Positions 1 through 6,594 of a DNA stretch of 48,683 bases are shown piece after piece. Location of the stretch: positions 1-48,683 of IMG/VR virus record IMGVR_UViG_3300050821_002724. One strand, given 5' to 3'. The stretch comes from a virus. The notes below the pieces were generated by a model, which did not search any database, was not told the origin of the DNA, and saw only the letters and a list, made by a program, of their open reading frames with translations. The position numbers and the translations under genes are program-made. Within the stretch, counting starts at the first letter, position 1. Each line of letters begins with the position of its first letter.

Positions 1-257
1 GTCCGGTCACGGCGGCCACCAAGGTGCGGCAGGCGCTCGATGCGGCGGTTAGCGCGCAGAAAGGCAACCCCGGTAAGAACTACCGCGCACCGTTGGTGTC
101 GAAAAACCTCGATGACGCTATCGACGCGCTCTACCGGGCGCTGGGTGATGCGTCGCCCGAGGCACAGCAGGCGTTCGACAAGGAGATGGCCGAGGCTGAG
201 AAGAAGCGGCAGGAGGCTGAAGAGCGCGCGGCGAGCAAGGGCAAAAAGGCGGCTTAG
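1..257 (+). CDS. Hypothetical protein, 5'-truncated by window edge
   Basis: The frame is open from base 3 to the TAG at 255-257, with no stop before the edge, so the true start is probably outside the window. A GTG at 24 is the only start codon inside and has no good ribosome site. The visible part ends in a highly charged Glu/Lys/Ala-rich helix (EMAEAEKKRQEAEERAA) and a Lys-rich tail, which suggests a coiled or disordered C-terminus. I do not recognise the family. It is followed by a copy of the dispersed palindrome and by a strong terminator, so it is the last gene of an upstream plus-strand unit. Confidence 0.6.
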   Translation, partial: PVTAATKVRQALDAAVSAQKGNPGKNYRAPLVSKNLDDAIDALYRALGDASPEAQQAFDKEMAEAEKKRQEAEERAASKGKKAA

Positions 258-261
258 CCTT

Positions 262-279
262 CTTACCCACAAGAGTAAC
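262..279. repeat. Dispersed palindrome, copy 1
   Basis: CTTACCC-ACAA-GAGTAAC; after the first gene, before the terminator. Confidence 0.8.
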
Positions 280-310
280 CTCGCGTCCCTCCCCAGTGAC
301 GCGGGGCTTG

Positions 311-360
311 GCGGCGGTAGAGTTGGGCGTTCAACCCGCTAACTCTTCCGCCGCTTTTTT
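311..360 (+). terminator. Rho-independent terminator
   Basis: A long GC-rich stem (arms about 311-329 and 337-354, with two mismatches) closes a short loop and is followed directly by six T residues at 355-360. It ends the transcript of the truncated first gene and separates it from the early gene block. Confidence 0.85.
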
Positions 361-438
361 GTGACCACAACTATCAACAACGCGCATGCTCTAATGACAC
401 TCTAACAAACGTATGCGCCCCTTCATAGCGGCCCCATA

Positions 439-457
439 TCTACTTGCCGCAAGTAGA
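439..457. promoter_or_regulatory. Perfect 19-bp palindrome, operator-like
   Basis: TCTACTTGC-c-GCAAGTAGA: nine-base perfect arms around one base. It lies between a terminator and the first early gene, four bases before a copy of the dispersed palindrome. Symmetry, length and position fit a repressor operator. I saw no second copy in the window. No protein is assigned to it. Confidence 0.55.
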
Positions 458-460
458 CAA

Positions 461-478
461 GTCACTCAACAGAGTAAC
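461..478. repeat. Dispersed palindrome, copy 2
   Basis: GTCACTC-AACA-GAGTAAC; in the leader, not next to a start codon, so not a ribosome site. Confidence 0.85.
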
Positions 479-646
479 GAACGCATTAGACCACAGCTTA
501 GGCTCCACGGTAGCGTTCGACCATCGCTGACGCGCGTCGATGATTGTAGACGTTAAACCAACCATGCAGCCATGATGTGACATGCTAGCTCTGTCCAGCG
601 AACCTAAGACCGCGCAGAGGGCCGCGATACGTCCTCAACCTTTTCT

Positions 647-664
647 CTAACCCACGAGAGTACC
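647..664. repeat. Dispersed palindrome, copy 3
   Basis: CTAACCC-ACGA-GAGTACC; just before ATG 666. Confidence 0.75.
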
Positions 665-665
665 A

Positions 666-896
666 ATGATCCGCGCCCCAATGCACATCTTTAATCGCAT
701 GCCGGTTAGACGACCGGACGATATGCCGATGACCGCCACGGTCGAGCGGCAGCGCAAAGGCGTGTACCTCGTGACCCTCAAGTTCACCAAGTCGGGCCGC
801 ATCTATGACGAGTTGTGGATGCACGTGGCCACCGTGAAGGCCGCACGCGCGGGAGCGCTCAAGCTGTACCCAACTCTGAAGTGGAAAAAAGGCTAA
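666..896 (+). CDS. Small hypothetical early protein
   Basis: 76 codons starting at ATG 666, two bases after a copy of the dispersed palindrome whose GAGAG serves as Shine-Dalgarno. The protein is basic; its centre (TATVERQRKGVYLVTLKFTK) looks like two beta strands, followed by a helical stretch and a Lys/Trp-rich end. No signal peptide or membrane segment. It leads a run of small genes up to 1761. The family is not recognised; most likely one of the host-takeover or accessory genes usual in this part of phage genomes. Confidence 0.7.
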   Translation: MIRAPMHIFNRMPVRRPDDMPMTATVERQRKGVYLVTLKFTKSGRIYDELWMHVATVKAARAGALKLYPTLKWKKG

Positions 897-900
897 GGCT

Positions 901-1065
901 ATGAGATGGGTAATTATTAATAGCGATAACGCGCTACTTTACTGGTCTAATGCTTGCGGCTGGGTTACTGAGGACTACGATACGTTTTCTGACGAGGAGC
1001 ATGATACACTCTCCCTGCCGATGGGCGGCAAATGGAAGTTAGCGCCGTGGAGCAAGAAGCAATGA
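901..1065 (+). CDS. Small hypothetical protein (MRWVIINSDN type)
   Basis: 54 codons from ATG 901, with AAGG six bases upstream. It begins MRWVIINSDN, has a Trp/Asp/Glu-rich middle and ends with a Gly-Gly-Lys-Trp turn (LPMGGKWKLAPW). Short proteins of this look (WVI..SD....W....GW) occur in phages and I believe this is one of them, but no function is known to me. Its TGA overlaps the ATG of the next gene (ATGA), so the two are probably translationally coupled. Confidence 0.7.
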   Translation: MRWVIINSDNALLYWSNACGWVTEDYDTFSDEEHDTLSLPMGGKWKLAPWSKKQ

Positions 1066-1286
1066 CGAAGAAGGACTACACCGCGCTGGCGTTGGCGCTC
1101 AAGGCTGCAATGCCAAGGTACGCTGGCGACAAGGATCACGCGCACTATGCGCAGCACTGCGACGAGTATGGGCAATGGTGCCGCGACGTGAACGCTGTGC
1201 TTGTGGTGTGCGCCAAGGACAACCCGGCATTCAGCAAGGGTAGGTTCATTGCCGCCTGCGGCGTGCCGAACATCTTGGATAAGTAA
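1062..1286 (+). CDS. Hypothetical protein, possibly helical
   Basis: 74 codons; the start at ATG 1062 is chosen because it overlaps the previous stop as ATGA. A longer reading from 1032 would run deep into the previous gene. The protein (MTKKDYTALALALKAAMPR at the start, CRDVNAVLVVCAKDNPAFSKGRF later) looks all-helical. Proteins of the pattern 'F....YIA...A.....N..F....F...C' are frequent in phages without a known role. The gene is followed by a palindrome copy. Confidence 0.7.
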   Translation: MTKKDYTALALALKAAMPRYAGDKDHAHYAQHCDEYGQWCRDVNAVLVVCAKDNPAFSKGRFIAACGVPNILDK

Positions 1287-1300
1287 CTCACCGGAGTAAC
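1283..1300. repeat. Dispersed palindrome, copy 4
   Basis: GTAACTC-ACCG-GAGTAAC; holds the stop of the gene at 1062 and the ribosome site of the gene at 1304. Confidence 0.85.
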
Positions 1301-1303
1301 AGG

Positions 1304-1570
1304 ATGCTATGGTTGTACGATAGCCGTGATCGCGCGCATGGCAAGCGCAAGCTGCATATCCTGCCGCTGACCGGCGAGGGCAAACGCATGGCATGGGATA
1401 TTGTTCTCGCTGCCGAAGTTCCCAACGAGTACGAGGACTATAAGTTTCTTGCTGACAACGACAAAGAGGAGGACTGTGGTCTGTTCAACGACTACTGGGC
1501 CGAATACGGTTGGTTGCTCATGTCGGTAGACCCGAATGCTGTAGTGCCGCTTGACGCCGAGGTCGTGTGA
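1304..1570 (+). CDS. Hypothetical acidic protein
   Basis: 88 codons from ATG 1304, preceded by a palindrome copy (1283-1300) that also supplies the ribosome site. Acidic C-terminal half with many Asp, Glu, Tyr and Trp. No motif recognised. The stop TGA shares bases with the next ATG (TGATG), indicating coupling. Confidence 0.65.
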   Translation: MLWLYDSRDRAHGKRKLHILPLTGEGKRMAWDIVLAAEVPNEYEDYKFLADNDKEEDCGLFNDYWAEYGWLLMSVDPNAVVPLDAEVV

Positions 1571-1761
1571 TGCTGTGGCAAGTGACGCTCACCATTGAGG
1601 TGGAAGCCGACGACCACGAGGGCGCGCTGCGTGAAGCATGCAAGCTGGACGACAGCGTGGTCTGTTGCTGCGCCATCCCGTACAGCGATGAGGAGCGCTT
1701 GCGATGGCACATCGTCAACTATCACAAAACCGATACGCCCGAACACGACGAAGGCGAGTAA
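1570..1761 (+). CDS. Hypothetical small protein
   Basis: 63 codons from ATG 1570, overlapping the stop of the previous gene. The protein has a beta-alpha-beta look (LWQVTLTIEVEADDHEGALREA) with four nearby Cys residues (CKLDDSVVCCCA). The opening resembles small ferredoxin-fold phage proteins in which a strand is followed by an acidic turn and a helix, but no function can be given. It is the last gene before the first tandem-TTGACA promoter. Confidence 0.65.
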   Translation: MLWQVTLTIEVEADDHEGALREACKLDDSVVCCCAIPYSDEERLRWHIVNYHKTDTPEHDEGE

Positions 1762-1767
1762 CGCGAG

Positions 1768-1813
1768 TACAACCTATAAGTGTGTTGACAAGCGTTGACA
1801 CGTATGCTATGCA
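1768..1813 (+). promoter_or_regulatory. Promoter/operator with tandem TTGACA (copy 1)
   Basis: TACAACCTA at 1768-1776, eight bases, then TTGACA at 1785-1790 and again at 1795-1800, one helical turn apart. The first hexamer is 17 bases from TATGCA (1808-1813), a plausible sigma70-like promoter for the gene at 1850. The same arrangement with identical spacing recurs at 11373-11417. The doubled hexamer could be a second -35 or a repeated activator/repressor site. Confidence 0.7.
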
Positions 1814-1825
1814 ATTCTGTGTGGC

Positions 1826-1843
1826 ATTACCCAAGGGAGTAAC
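1826..1843. repeat. Dispersed palindrome, copy 5
   Basis: ATTACCC-AAGG-GAGTAAC; before ATG 1850, downstream of a tandem-TTGACA promoter. Confidence 0.85.
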
Positions 1844-1849
1844 CTTTAT

Positions 1850-2116
1850 ATGACTGACGTTGGCAACACGGCGCGCGATGCTTTGATCGCTCGCACCGTG
1901 CGCTGGGCTGAGACTGAGGGCTTGCATCCACGCGCACTCGACTACGCGCGCAAATACGCAAACCTCACCCATGCCGGGCTACGGATCATTTCGGCCTACG
2001 AGACGGCGGCGGATACTGGCGACAAGGCCGCCATCGCCGTCGCGTGGGATAACACCATTCGCTACATGCGTACCATGAAGCCCGCTTTTGAGGACAGCGG
2101 ACGCAAGGTCGCATAA
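1850..2116 (+). CDS. Hypothetical protein downstream of tandem-TTGACA promoter
   Basis: 88 codons from ATG 1850; the upstream palindrome copy (1826-1843, GGGAG) supplies the Shine-Dalgarno. The protein is Ala-rich and mostly helical (RTVRWAETEGLHPRALDYA, then AAIAVAWDNTIRYMRTM). It resembles no enzyme that I recognise. It is transcribed from its own promoter and followed by two stem-loops, so it may be expressed at a different level from its neighbours. Confidence 0.65.
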   Translation: MTDVGNTARDALIARTVRWAETEGLHPRALDYARKYANLTHAGLRIISAYETAADTGDKAAIAVAWDNTIRYMRTMKPAFEDSGRKVA

Positions 2117-2118
2117 AT

Positions 2119-2193
2119 AGACGGCGGCTCTAGCACCCCCGCGCGAGCCGTCTAGGGACGGCAGAGGCAAACAAGCCCCGTCTTTGCCGTCCC
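2119..2193 (+). other. Two consecutive stem-loops between genes
   Basis: First stem: AGACGG...CTC (2119-2130) with GAGCCGTCT (2145-2153), with a three-base bulge. Second stem: GGGACGGCA (2155-2163) with TGCCGTCCC (2185-2193), nine perfect base pairs. The second is followed by GTCTTTCCC, a poor U-tract. They could be a weak terminator/attenuator or an RNase processing site between the gene at 1850 and the ATPase gene. Confidence 0.55.
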
Positions 2194-2203
2194 GTCTTTC
2201 CCT

Positions 2204-2221
2204 CTAACCCACGAGAGTAAC
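2204..2221. repeat. Dispersed palindrome, copy 6
   Basis: CTAACCC-ACGA-GAGTAAC; before ATG 2228 of the ATPase gene. Confidence 0.85.
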
Positions 2222-2227
2222 GTACCC

Positions 2228-3343
2228 ATGAAGCTTAATCAACTGGAAGCGCGCTTGCCTGCGATGTACTACGCTGCATTGGAGGATGGCGGGCCATCGT
2301 ATCTAGTGCGCAGCCGCCCCGGCAGGGGTAAGACTAGCATATTTAGGCGCTACAAAAAGATCATGAAGCGCGTGGACCCCGCTGGCAAGTGGGGCTTTGC
2401 CTTGATCAACGGCGCTAACTTCACTTTGATGACCGGCATGGGATTTATGGTCCCGAGCAAGGACGCCAAGGGGCGTGAGGTGAGCAAGTTCCAACTGCCC
2501 TATTGGTATCACGACTACGATGAACCCGAGAAGACTCTGGACGAGTACACGGGCGGCATCCTGCTCATAGACGAGTATGACAAGCTGGGGCTGGACGAGA
2601 AGAAGATCGTTGGCGAGGCGGCGCTGAGCAAGATGTTGGGCAACCATCGCCTGCCACCCGGCTGGGTTGTGATGTTCGCTGGCAACTTGATGACCGATAG
2701 GTCTGGGTCCACGCGTGACTTGGATCACATGGTCATGCGGCGGATTACGTTGGACGTGACCGATGACGTGGAATGCACGGTCGAGTACTACCGTTCGATC
2801 AATGTGCTGCCGGAAGTCATCCAGTTCGCGGAAGAGAACCCGCAGTTATTGTTCGAACCGCAGCCCGAAGACCAGCGTCCCTGCTGCTCGCCGCGCACCC
2901 TGCATCAGACGGACATACACTTGAGATCGCTGATGAGCGTGTTCGACACCACTGAGATCCCGACCGATCCGCTCACTCAGGAGGAGATCAGCGGCGGTAT
3001 TGGCAAACCAGCCTGTGCGCAACTGGTCAAGACGATCCGCTTGGGTCAAGAGCTGAAGCCGTACGAGGAGTACATCGCCAACCCGAGGACGGTTACTCTG
3101 CCGAGTAAGCCCGATGCGCAACGGCTCTTGTCGTATAAGATCGCGGCGCGGGTGAGCGTGAAGGACGCCAAGGCGGCGCTGGAGTTTATGACCCGCATGC
3201 CGGAAGAGCATCAGGTTATGTTTGTCCGCATGGCCATCCAACGCAACTATCAACTGGCGTTCGAACCGCACGTGGCCGAGTGGTGCGCTAAGAAGACGGC
3301 GCTGATCGCGGTGCTTAATCGCTACAAGGTCGAGGATAAGTGA
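2228..3343 (+). CDS. MoxR-type AAA+ ATPase
   Basis: 371 residues. The P-loop is at residues 31-37 (PGRGKTS), Walker B at 111-118 (ILLIDEYD) and a sensor-1 Asn at 153 (MFAGNLMTDRSG); the small helical lid follows. This is the layout of MoxR/dynein-like AAA+ proteins, which act as ATP-driven chaperones, usually with a von Willebrand A partner. Such a partner is encoded three genes downstream (3932). A palindrome copy precedes the start ATG, and another lies inside the gene at 3092 (encoding VTLPSK). The stop overlaps the next start (GTGA). Family assignment is firm at the AAA+ level, moderate at the MoxR level; the client in infected cells is unknown. Confidence 0.85.
   Translation: MKLNQLEARLPAMYYAALEDGGPSYLVRSRPGRGKTSIFRRYKKIMKRVDPAGKWGFALINGANFTLMTGMGFMVPSKDAKGREVSKFQLPYWYHDYDEPEKTLDEYTGGILLIDEYDKLGLDEKKIVGEAALSKMLGNHRLPPGWVVMFAGNLMTDRSGSTRDLDHMVMRRITLDVTDDVECTVEYYRSINVLPEVIQFAEENPQLLFEPQPEDQRPCCSPRTLHQTDIHLRSLMSVFDTTEIPTDPLTQEEISGGIGKPACAQLVKTIRLGQELKPYEEYIANPRTVTLPSKPDAQRLLSYKIAARVSVKDAKAALEFMTRMPEEHQVMFVRMAIQRNYQLAFEPHVAEWCAKKTALIAVLNRYKVEDK
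3092..3109. repeat. Dispersed palindrome, copy 7 (intragenic)
   Basis: GTTACTC-TGCC-GAGTAAG; inside the ATPase gene, read as VTLPSK. Confidence 0.85.
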
Positions 3344-3720
3344 GCACCCTATCGCGGCGCATCCCCAAGCACTTGCTGCCCATCGACACCGTGCCAAAGC
3401 TATTCGAGATCAAGCACCGTTCGATGAGGCTGCGGCGCATTGCGCTGGAAGTCACACTATCCGAAACCCTTAGCTCCATACGAGGTGATACTATGCGATG
3501 CGTATTCGAGACAAGACTGAGCGTGGACATCGACGTGAACGATGACGCGCTGAAGAAAGCGTTTATCGACATGGTGACGCAGACGGCGCGCAACATGTAC
3601 GGCCCGACCGTGATGCTGGCGAAGAACGCGCCCACGATCAGCGTGAGCATGGCCTCGCGCAACGGCAAGGTGGACATCCCATTGTTCGAAACGGTTACTC
3701 AAGAGAGTGACGATGACTAA
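3340..3720 (+). CDS. Hypothetical protein in the ATPase/VWA operon
   Basis: 126 residues from GTG 3340, which overlaps the previous stop. An internal ATG at 3493 has a better ribosome site (GAGG seven to eight bases upstream) and would give a 75-residue product. The C-terminal part (CVFETRLSVDIDVND, then ALKKAFIDMVTQTARNMYG) looks like strand plus helix; the N-terminal 50 residues are basic. The family is not recognised. Its position between ATPase and VWA protein suggests it belongs to the same complex, which is inference only. It ends with the palindrome copy 3694-3711, read as VTQES. Confidence 0.6.
   Translation: MSTLSRRIPKHLLPIDTVPKLFEIKHRSMRLRRIALEVTLSETLSSIRGDTMRCVFETRLSVDIDVNDDALKKAFIDMVTQTARNMYGPTVMLAKNAPTISVSMASRNGKVDIPLFETVTQESDDD
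3694..3711. repeat. Dispersed palindrome, copy 8
   Basis: GTTACTC-AAGA-GAGTGAC; read as VTQESD at the end of one gene and ribosome site for the next (ATG 3713). Confidence 0.8.
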
Positions 3721-3916
3721 GCGCCGCCCAACTCGTCCCGAGTTCTTCCCCTGCTGGCTCAAGAACGAGCAAGCCGAGGTACGACGGTGCGGACGACGTG
3801 TCTACGGATACGACCGCCGCATGGTCCTCATCAAAGGTCCGCGCACATTCGAGCAAGCGTTCCGCGCCGCCCGCGCACTGGGGTTGAGCGGACGCTTGGA
3901 TATCTTCTGCACCTAA
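3713..3916 (+). CDS. Small basic hypothetical protein
   Basis: 67 residues from ATG 3713, inside the last codons of the previous gene; the palindrome copy there supplies the ribosome site. It is rich in Arg and has three Cys (FFPCWLKN, RRCGRR, IFCT). The helix FEQAFRAARALGL precedes the end. It does not match anything I know. It lies between the ATPase/accessory pair and the VWA gene, so it is probably co-transcribed with them. Confidence 0.6.
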   Translation: MTKRRPTRPEFFPCWLKNEQAEVRRCGRRVYGYDRRMVLIKGPRTFEQAFRAARALGLSGRLDIFCT

Positions 3917-3930
3917 CCCAAGAGAGTAAC
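3913..3930. repeat. Dispersed palindrome, copy 9
   Basis: CTAACCC-AAGA-GAGTAAC; stop of the previous gene and ribosome site for ATG 3932. Confidence 0.85.
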
Positions 3931-3931
3931 A

Positions 3932-5335
3932 ATGCCCCTCGTTCAAACCGACATCAAATCGCCGGTCGCTGGCGACAGCGGCAAGTGGAAGAAGCTGAGC
4001 CTCGACGCCATCCGCAATCAGCTATGGGCCGAAACCAAGGCTGGCATGCTGTGGGCTGTCCCCTCCTATGCCGACATCTGGTTGGCGATGATGGTGGACC
4101 GCGACGGCGAGCAAGCTTGGTTCACCGACCAAGTGGAGACTGCCGCCACCGACGATAAGTTCCTCTACATCAACATGGATTGGTTCTTCAAGCTCACTCT
4201 CGATGAGAGACTGTTCGTCGCCTGCCACGAGATCGCGCACGCCATGTATGGCCATGCCGGTCTGTTCTACATGCTTCAGAAGGCCGAGGAGATCCGTTAC
4301 TCAGATGGGTTAGTCCTGCCAGCCAACGGCGAGCTTCTTAATATCGCTGCCGACTACGTGATCAACGATCAATTGGTTCAGGCCAAGATCGGCAAGATGC
4401 CTGATGGCGGACTGCACTGGCCGCAACTGATCAACGGCGACATGGGCGTGCTCGACGCTTACCGGCTGCTGTACAAAATCAACAAGAGCCGAGGCCGCAA
4501 GCCCGGTGACAAGCGAGGTGAGCAAGAGAGCGATCAACCGGGCGGCGGTAAGCCAGTGGACGATGCGTGCAAGCGCACCACCAAGGCTGGCACAACACAA
4601 GGCGAGGGCAGCGGTAAAGCGTTCGACAAAGTCTTAAAGCCGGGCGACGGTTCCGGCAAGAAGCCCAACAAGGCGATGAGCGAGCGCTCGCAAGCCGAGT
4701 GGGATACGACAGTCAACGCGGCGATGGAGAGCGCCAAGCTTCAGGGCAGATTGCCCGCCAACCTTGAGCGGCTCTTTGTGAAACGCTTGCAACCCAAGGC
4801 AGACTGGCGCGATCTGTATCGGCTGGCGGTGAGCCGCAAGATCGGCAACGACAGGTACACATGGGATCGGCTGGAGCCGCAACTGATCTATCGCGGCATT
4901 GGCGCACCGGGGCGGACATCGTTTGGGTGCAACCTGATCGTCATCGTGGTGGATACTTCTGGATCGATTGACGAGAACACGTTCGCCGTGTTCATGGCTG
5001 AGACGACGGCGCTGCTGGAGCAAGCCAAGCCGAGGAACCTCGTGTTTGTCCAGTGCGATACCGATATCCAAGAGTGGACTGAGATGGATGGGGTGAGCGA
5101 TCTCTACCAGTGCAAGCTCAAGCGCGGCGGCGGCACCAGTTTCCTTGAGCCGTTCAAGCGGGTGGAGAAGGAGGGGCTGACGCCCGACCTGCTGGTGTAT
5201 CTCACCGATCTGTATGGCGACTTCCCCAGCACGTCCCCGAAGTACCCGGTGCTGTGGGGAGCGACCACCGATGCACCCGCGCCGTGGGGTGAGATCGTTC
5301 GCATCCCGCCGCAAGTCGGTAACTCAGGAGAGTAA
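3932..5335 (+). CDS. DUF2201-like metallopeptidase-VWA protein, partner of the ATPase
   Basis: 467 residues. The N-terminal part carries a HExxH zinc motif, HEIAH at 99-103, in a helical domain. A low-complexity Gly/Lys linker covers about 186-250. The C-terminal VWA domain has the MIDAS motif DTSGS at 341-345, and later FVQCDTDIQEW, GGGTSF and YLTDLYGDFP. This order matches the DUF2201 family (metallopeptidase-like plus VWA-like domain), usually found beside MoxR ATPases. Whether it cleaves protein is open, as some family members are thought to be non-catalytic. The start ATG 3932 follows a palindrome copy; another is inside the gene (4296-4313). Its stop TAA lies in the right arm of the next copy. 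Confidence 0.85.
   Translation: MPLVQTDIKSPVAGDSGKWKKLSLDAIRNQLWAETKAGMLWAVPSYADIWLAMMVDRDGEQAWFTDQVETAATDDKFLYINMDWFFKLTLDERLFVACHEIAHAMYGHAGLFYMLQKAEEIRYSDGLVLPANGELLNIAADYVINDQLVQAKIGKMPDGGLHWPQLINGDMGVLDAYRLLYKINKSRGRKPGDKRGEQESDQPGGGKPVDDACKRTTKAGTTQGEGSGKAFDKVLKPGDGSGKKPNKAMSERSQAEWDTTVNAAMESAKLQGRLPANLERLFVKRLQPKADWRDLYRLAVSRKIGNDRYTWDRLEPQLIYRGIGAPGRTSFGCNLIVIVVDTSGSIDENTFAVFMAETTALLEQAKPRNLVFVQCDTDIQEWTEMDGVSDLYQCKLKRGGGTSFLEPFKRVEKEGLTPDLLVYLTDLYGDFPSTSPKYPVLWGATTDAPAPWGEIVRIPPQVGNSGE
4296..4313. repeat. Dispersed palindrome, copy 10 (intragenic)
   Basis: GTTACTC-AGAT-GGGTTAG; inside the VWA gene, read as RYSDGLV (third codon phase). Confidence 0.7.
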
Positions 5336-5336
5336 G
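5319..5336. repeat. Dispersed palindrome, copy 11
   Basis: GTAACTC-AGGA-GAGTAAG; the VWA stop codon TAA is in the right arm; ribosome site for GTG 5337. Confidence 0.85.
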
Positions 5337-5501
5337 GTGAAGGATATCATTGTCTCGTTCGTAGAGGATAACACTAAGACGGTTGTTGTCGGTATCCTAG
5401 CTACAGTCGCTTTCCTGTTCATGTGGATACACTGGGACAGCGATTACAATTGCAATAAGCTACCGACTACGGTCGGCGTGCTTGCTTGTCATCTCAGCTA
5501 A
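5337..5501 (+). CDS. Small single-pass membrane protein
   Basis: 54 residues from GTG 5337, immediately after a palindrome copy containing AGGAG. One hydrophobic helix at about 16-31 (TVVVGILATVAFLFMWI) follows a charged N-terminus; the rest is short with two Cys. Probably an inner membrane peptide. Placement among early genes argues against a holin, and the real lysis genes appear to lie at 22.7-23.4 kb. Function unknown. Confidence 0.65.
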   Translation: MKDIIVSFVEDNTKTVVVGILATVAFLFMWIHWDSDYNCNKLPTTVGVLACHLS

Positions 5502-5515
5502 CTCAGGAGAGTAAG
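5498..5515. repeat. Dispersed palindrome, copy 12
   Basis: CTAACTC-AGGA-GAGTAAG; stop in the left arm; ribosome site for GTG 5516. Confidence 0.85.
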
Positions 5516-5719
5516 GTGAAGCCGCCGTGTTGGGATGACGGGTCATGTCCGACACCAGTTCGTTGCTATCTACATGGTTGTCAAAGGAGTAAGAGTCATG
5601 GACGACCAACCGATGAAATCTTGGCCTGCAAAGACAACTATCACGTATGGCGATGCGGAAACGCGCGGCAAACTACGGCACTGGAAACGAAGGTTGGGCG
5701 AGCACTACGACGCGTTTGA
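5516..5719 (+). CDS. Cys-rich small protein overlapping the next gene
   Basis: 67 codons from GTG 5516, directly after a palindrome copy with AGGAG. The N-terminus KPPCWDDGSCPTPVRCYLHGC has four Cys and a His and could bind zinc. The frame then runs 122 bases into the next gene in another frame. The strong ribosome site and Cys spacing favour a real gene; the long overlap argues against. The second half (DNYHVWRCGNARQTTALE) may be only the tail of the open frame. Confidence 0.5.
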   Translation: MKPPCWDDGSCPTPVRCYLHGCQRSKSHGRPTDEILACKDNYHVWRCGNARQTTALETKVGRALRRV

Positions 5720-6380
5720 ACGGGTGTTCCGTAAGCCAGACCGGATACAGATCGTGGCCGACATGGTGCGCGGCTCGACCTCGACCCGCCGCAAGGCGTT
5801 CGATAAGCTGCATGCCGGATGGGGCAAGGCGGCGTTTCTGGAGGGTGTTACTCTGGAGAGGAACAAGGCGTTGGCGATCTGGTCATACCTTAAGCCGCGC
5901 AACTCCGTGTTCGTCCAAGCTAGCGACAACGTGACCGACACCGAGCGCGCCTCGTTGGCGCAGGACTGCGTGTGCGTGAATTACATCGTTGCTGGCACGC
6001 ATCGTTGCGAGTTGGCCGATGGGTTGTGGACGCTGGAGGTGCCAGACCACGCGCTTGGGCGGGCGGTGGAGCGCAGCCAGTTTCTCACTCCCGAAGCGAT
6101 CATCCGTGAGGCGCACATAAACCTGTTGGCCCTGCCGGTAGAGCGGATGAACGATATCCACTACATCAAGGCTGGGCCGGGATGCTTTGCTGGCGCGCTG
6201 ATGGTCGCTAGAGAAGTGACCTACGTCGTCTCTGCTCACGTTCGCGTGAACACATGGCTGGCAAGTGAGATGATGGGCGACAACCAGCAACCGATACTGG
6301 AGGTGGGTGAACCCGGCAAGAGGCTAGGCGACACAGTGCTGCTGCCGCGTCCCCTGTGGTCGGATCGGAGGGAGCCATGA
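5598..6380 (+). CDS. Hypothetical protein, 260 aa
   Basis: Start ATG 5598 is chosen because AAGGAG lies ten bases upstream; an in-frame ATG at 5535 has no ribosome site. The protein has a basic helical N-terminal third (DRIQIVADMVRG, STRRKAFDKLHAGWGKA) and a mixed C-terminal half with several Cys and His. No known motif. One intragenic palindrome copy (5847-5864) is read as VTLERN. The stop overlaps the next start (ATGA). Its role among replication-early genes is unknown. Confidence 0.7.
   Translation: MDDQPMKSWPAKTTITYGDAETRGKLRHWKRRLGEHYDAFERVFRKPDRIQIVADMVRGSTSTRRKAFDKLHAGWGKAAFLEGVTLERNKALAIWSYLKPRNSVFVQASDNVTDTERASLAQDCVCVNYIVAGTHRCELADGLWTLEVPDHALGRAVERSQFLTPEAIIREAHINLLALPVERMNDIHYIKAGPGCFAGALMVAREVTYVVSAHVRVNTWLASEMMGDNQQPILEVGEPGKRLGDTVLLPRPLWSDRREP
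5847..5864. repeat. Dispersed palindrome, copy 13 (intragenic)
   Basis: GTTACTC-TGGA-GAGGAAC; read as VTLERN. Confidence 0.7.
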
Positions 6381-6580
6381 CGCTAGAACAAAAGATCGAA
6401 GCGCTTAAGGCGTTGCGTGGTAAACACGATCAGACTATGCGCACCGAAGCGATCAAGATCGAGCATGGCGTCAAGATGATCAAGGGCATGACGCCAACGG
6501 CGCGCGACCTTGAGGTGCGGATCAAGCGCCTTGAAGACGACCTTCACTGTGCGCGCATGGATGCGTTTACCGACGACTAA
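6377..6580 (+). CDS. Small coiled-coil protein
   Basis: 67 residues from ATG 6377 (ATGA overlap with the previous stop). Charged heptad-like sequence (LEQKIEALKALRGKHDQ, LEVRIKRLEDDLHCAR) predicts a helical hairpin or coiled coil. No enzymatic motif. The gene ends in a palindrome copy that serves as ribosome site for the next gene. Confidence 0.7.
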   Translation: MTLEQKIEALKALRGKHDQTMRTEAIKIEHGVKMIKGMTPTARDLEVRIKRLEDDLHCARMDAFTDD

Positions 6581-6594
6581 CTCAGGAGAGTAAG
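6577..6594. repeat. Dispersed palindrome, copy 14
   Basis: CTAACTC-AGGA-GAGTAAG; ribosome site for ATG 6595. Confidence 0.85.

Larger units (their letters stand above)
361..665. other. Intergenic leader before the early genes
   Basis: About 300 bases without a convincing gene. It holds a perfect 19-bp palindrome (439-457), a copy of the dispersed palindrome (461-478) and another copy just before the next start (647-664). I could not find a convincing -35/-10 pair, although the preceding terminator and the operator-like palindrome make a promoter here likely. Confidence 0.5.

Noticed and set aside
1751-1770. GAGTAAC-gc-GAGTAC as another copy of the dispersed palindrome
   Set aside because: It is a direct repeat of one half-site without the left arm, so it was not counted.
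5337-5501. Holin in the early region
   Set aside because: A single helix and an early-operon location; the endolysin and a better two-helix candidate are at 22.7-23.4 kb.
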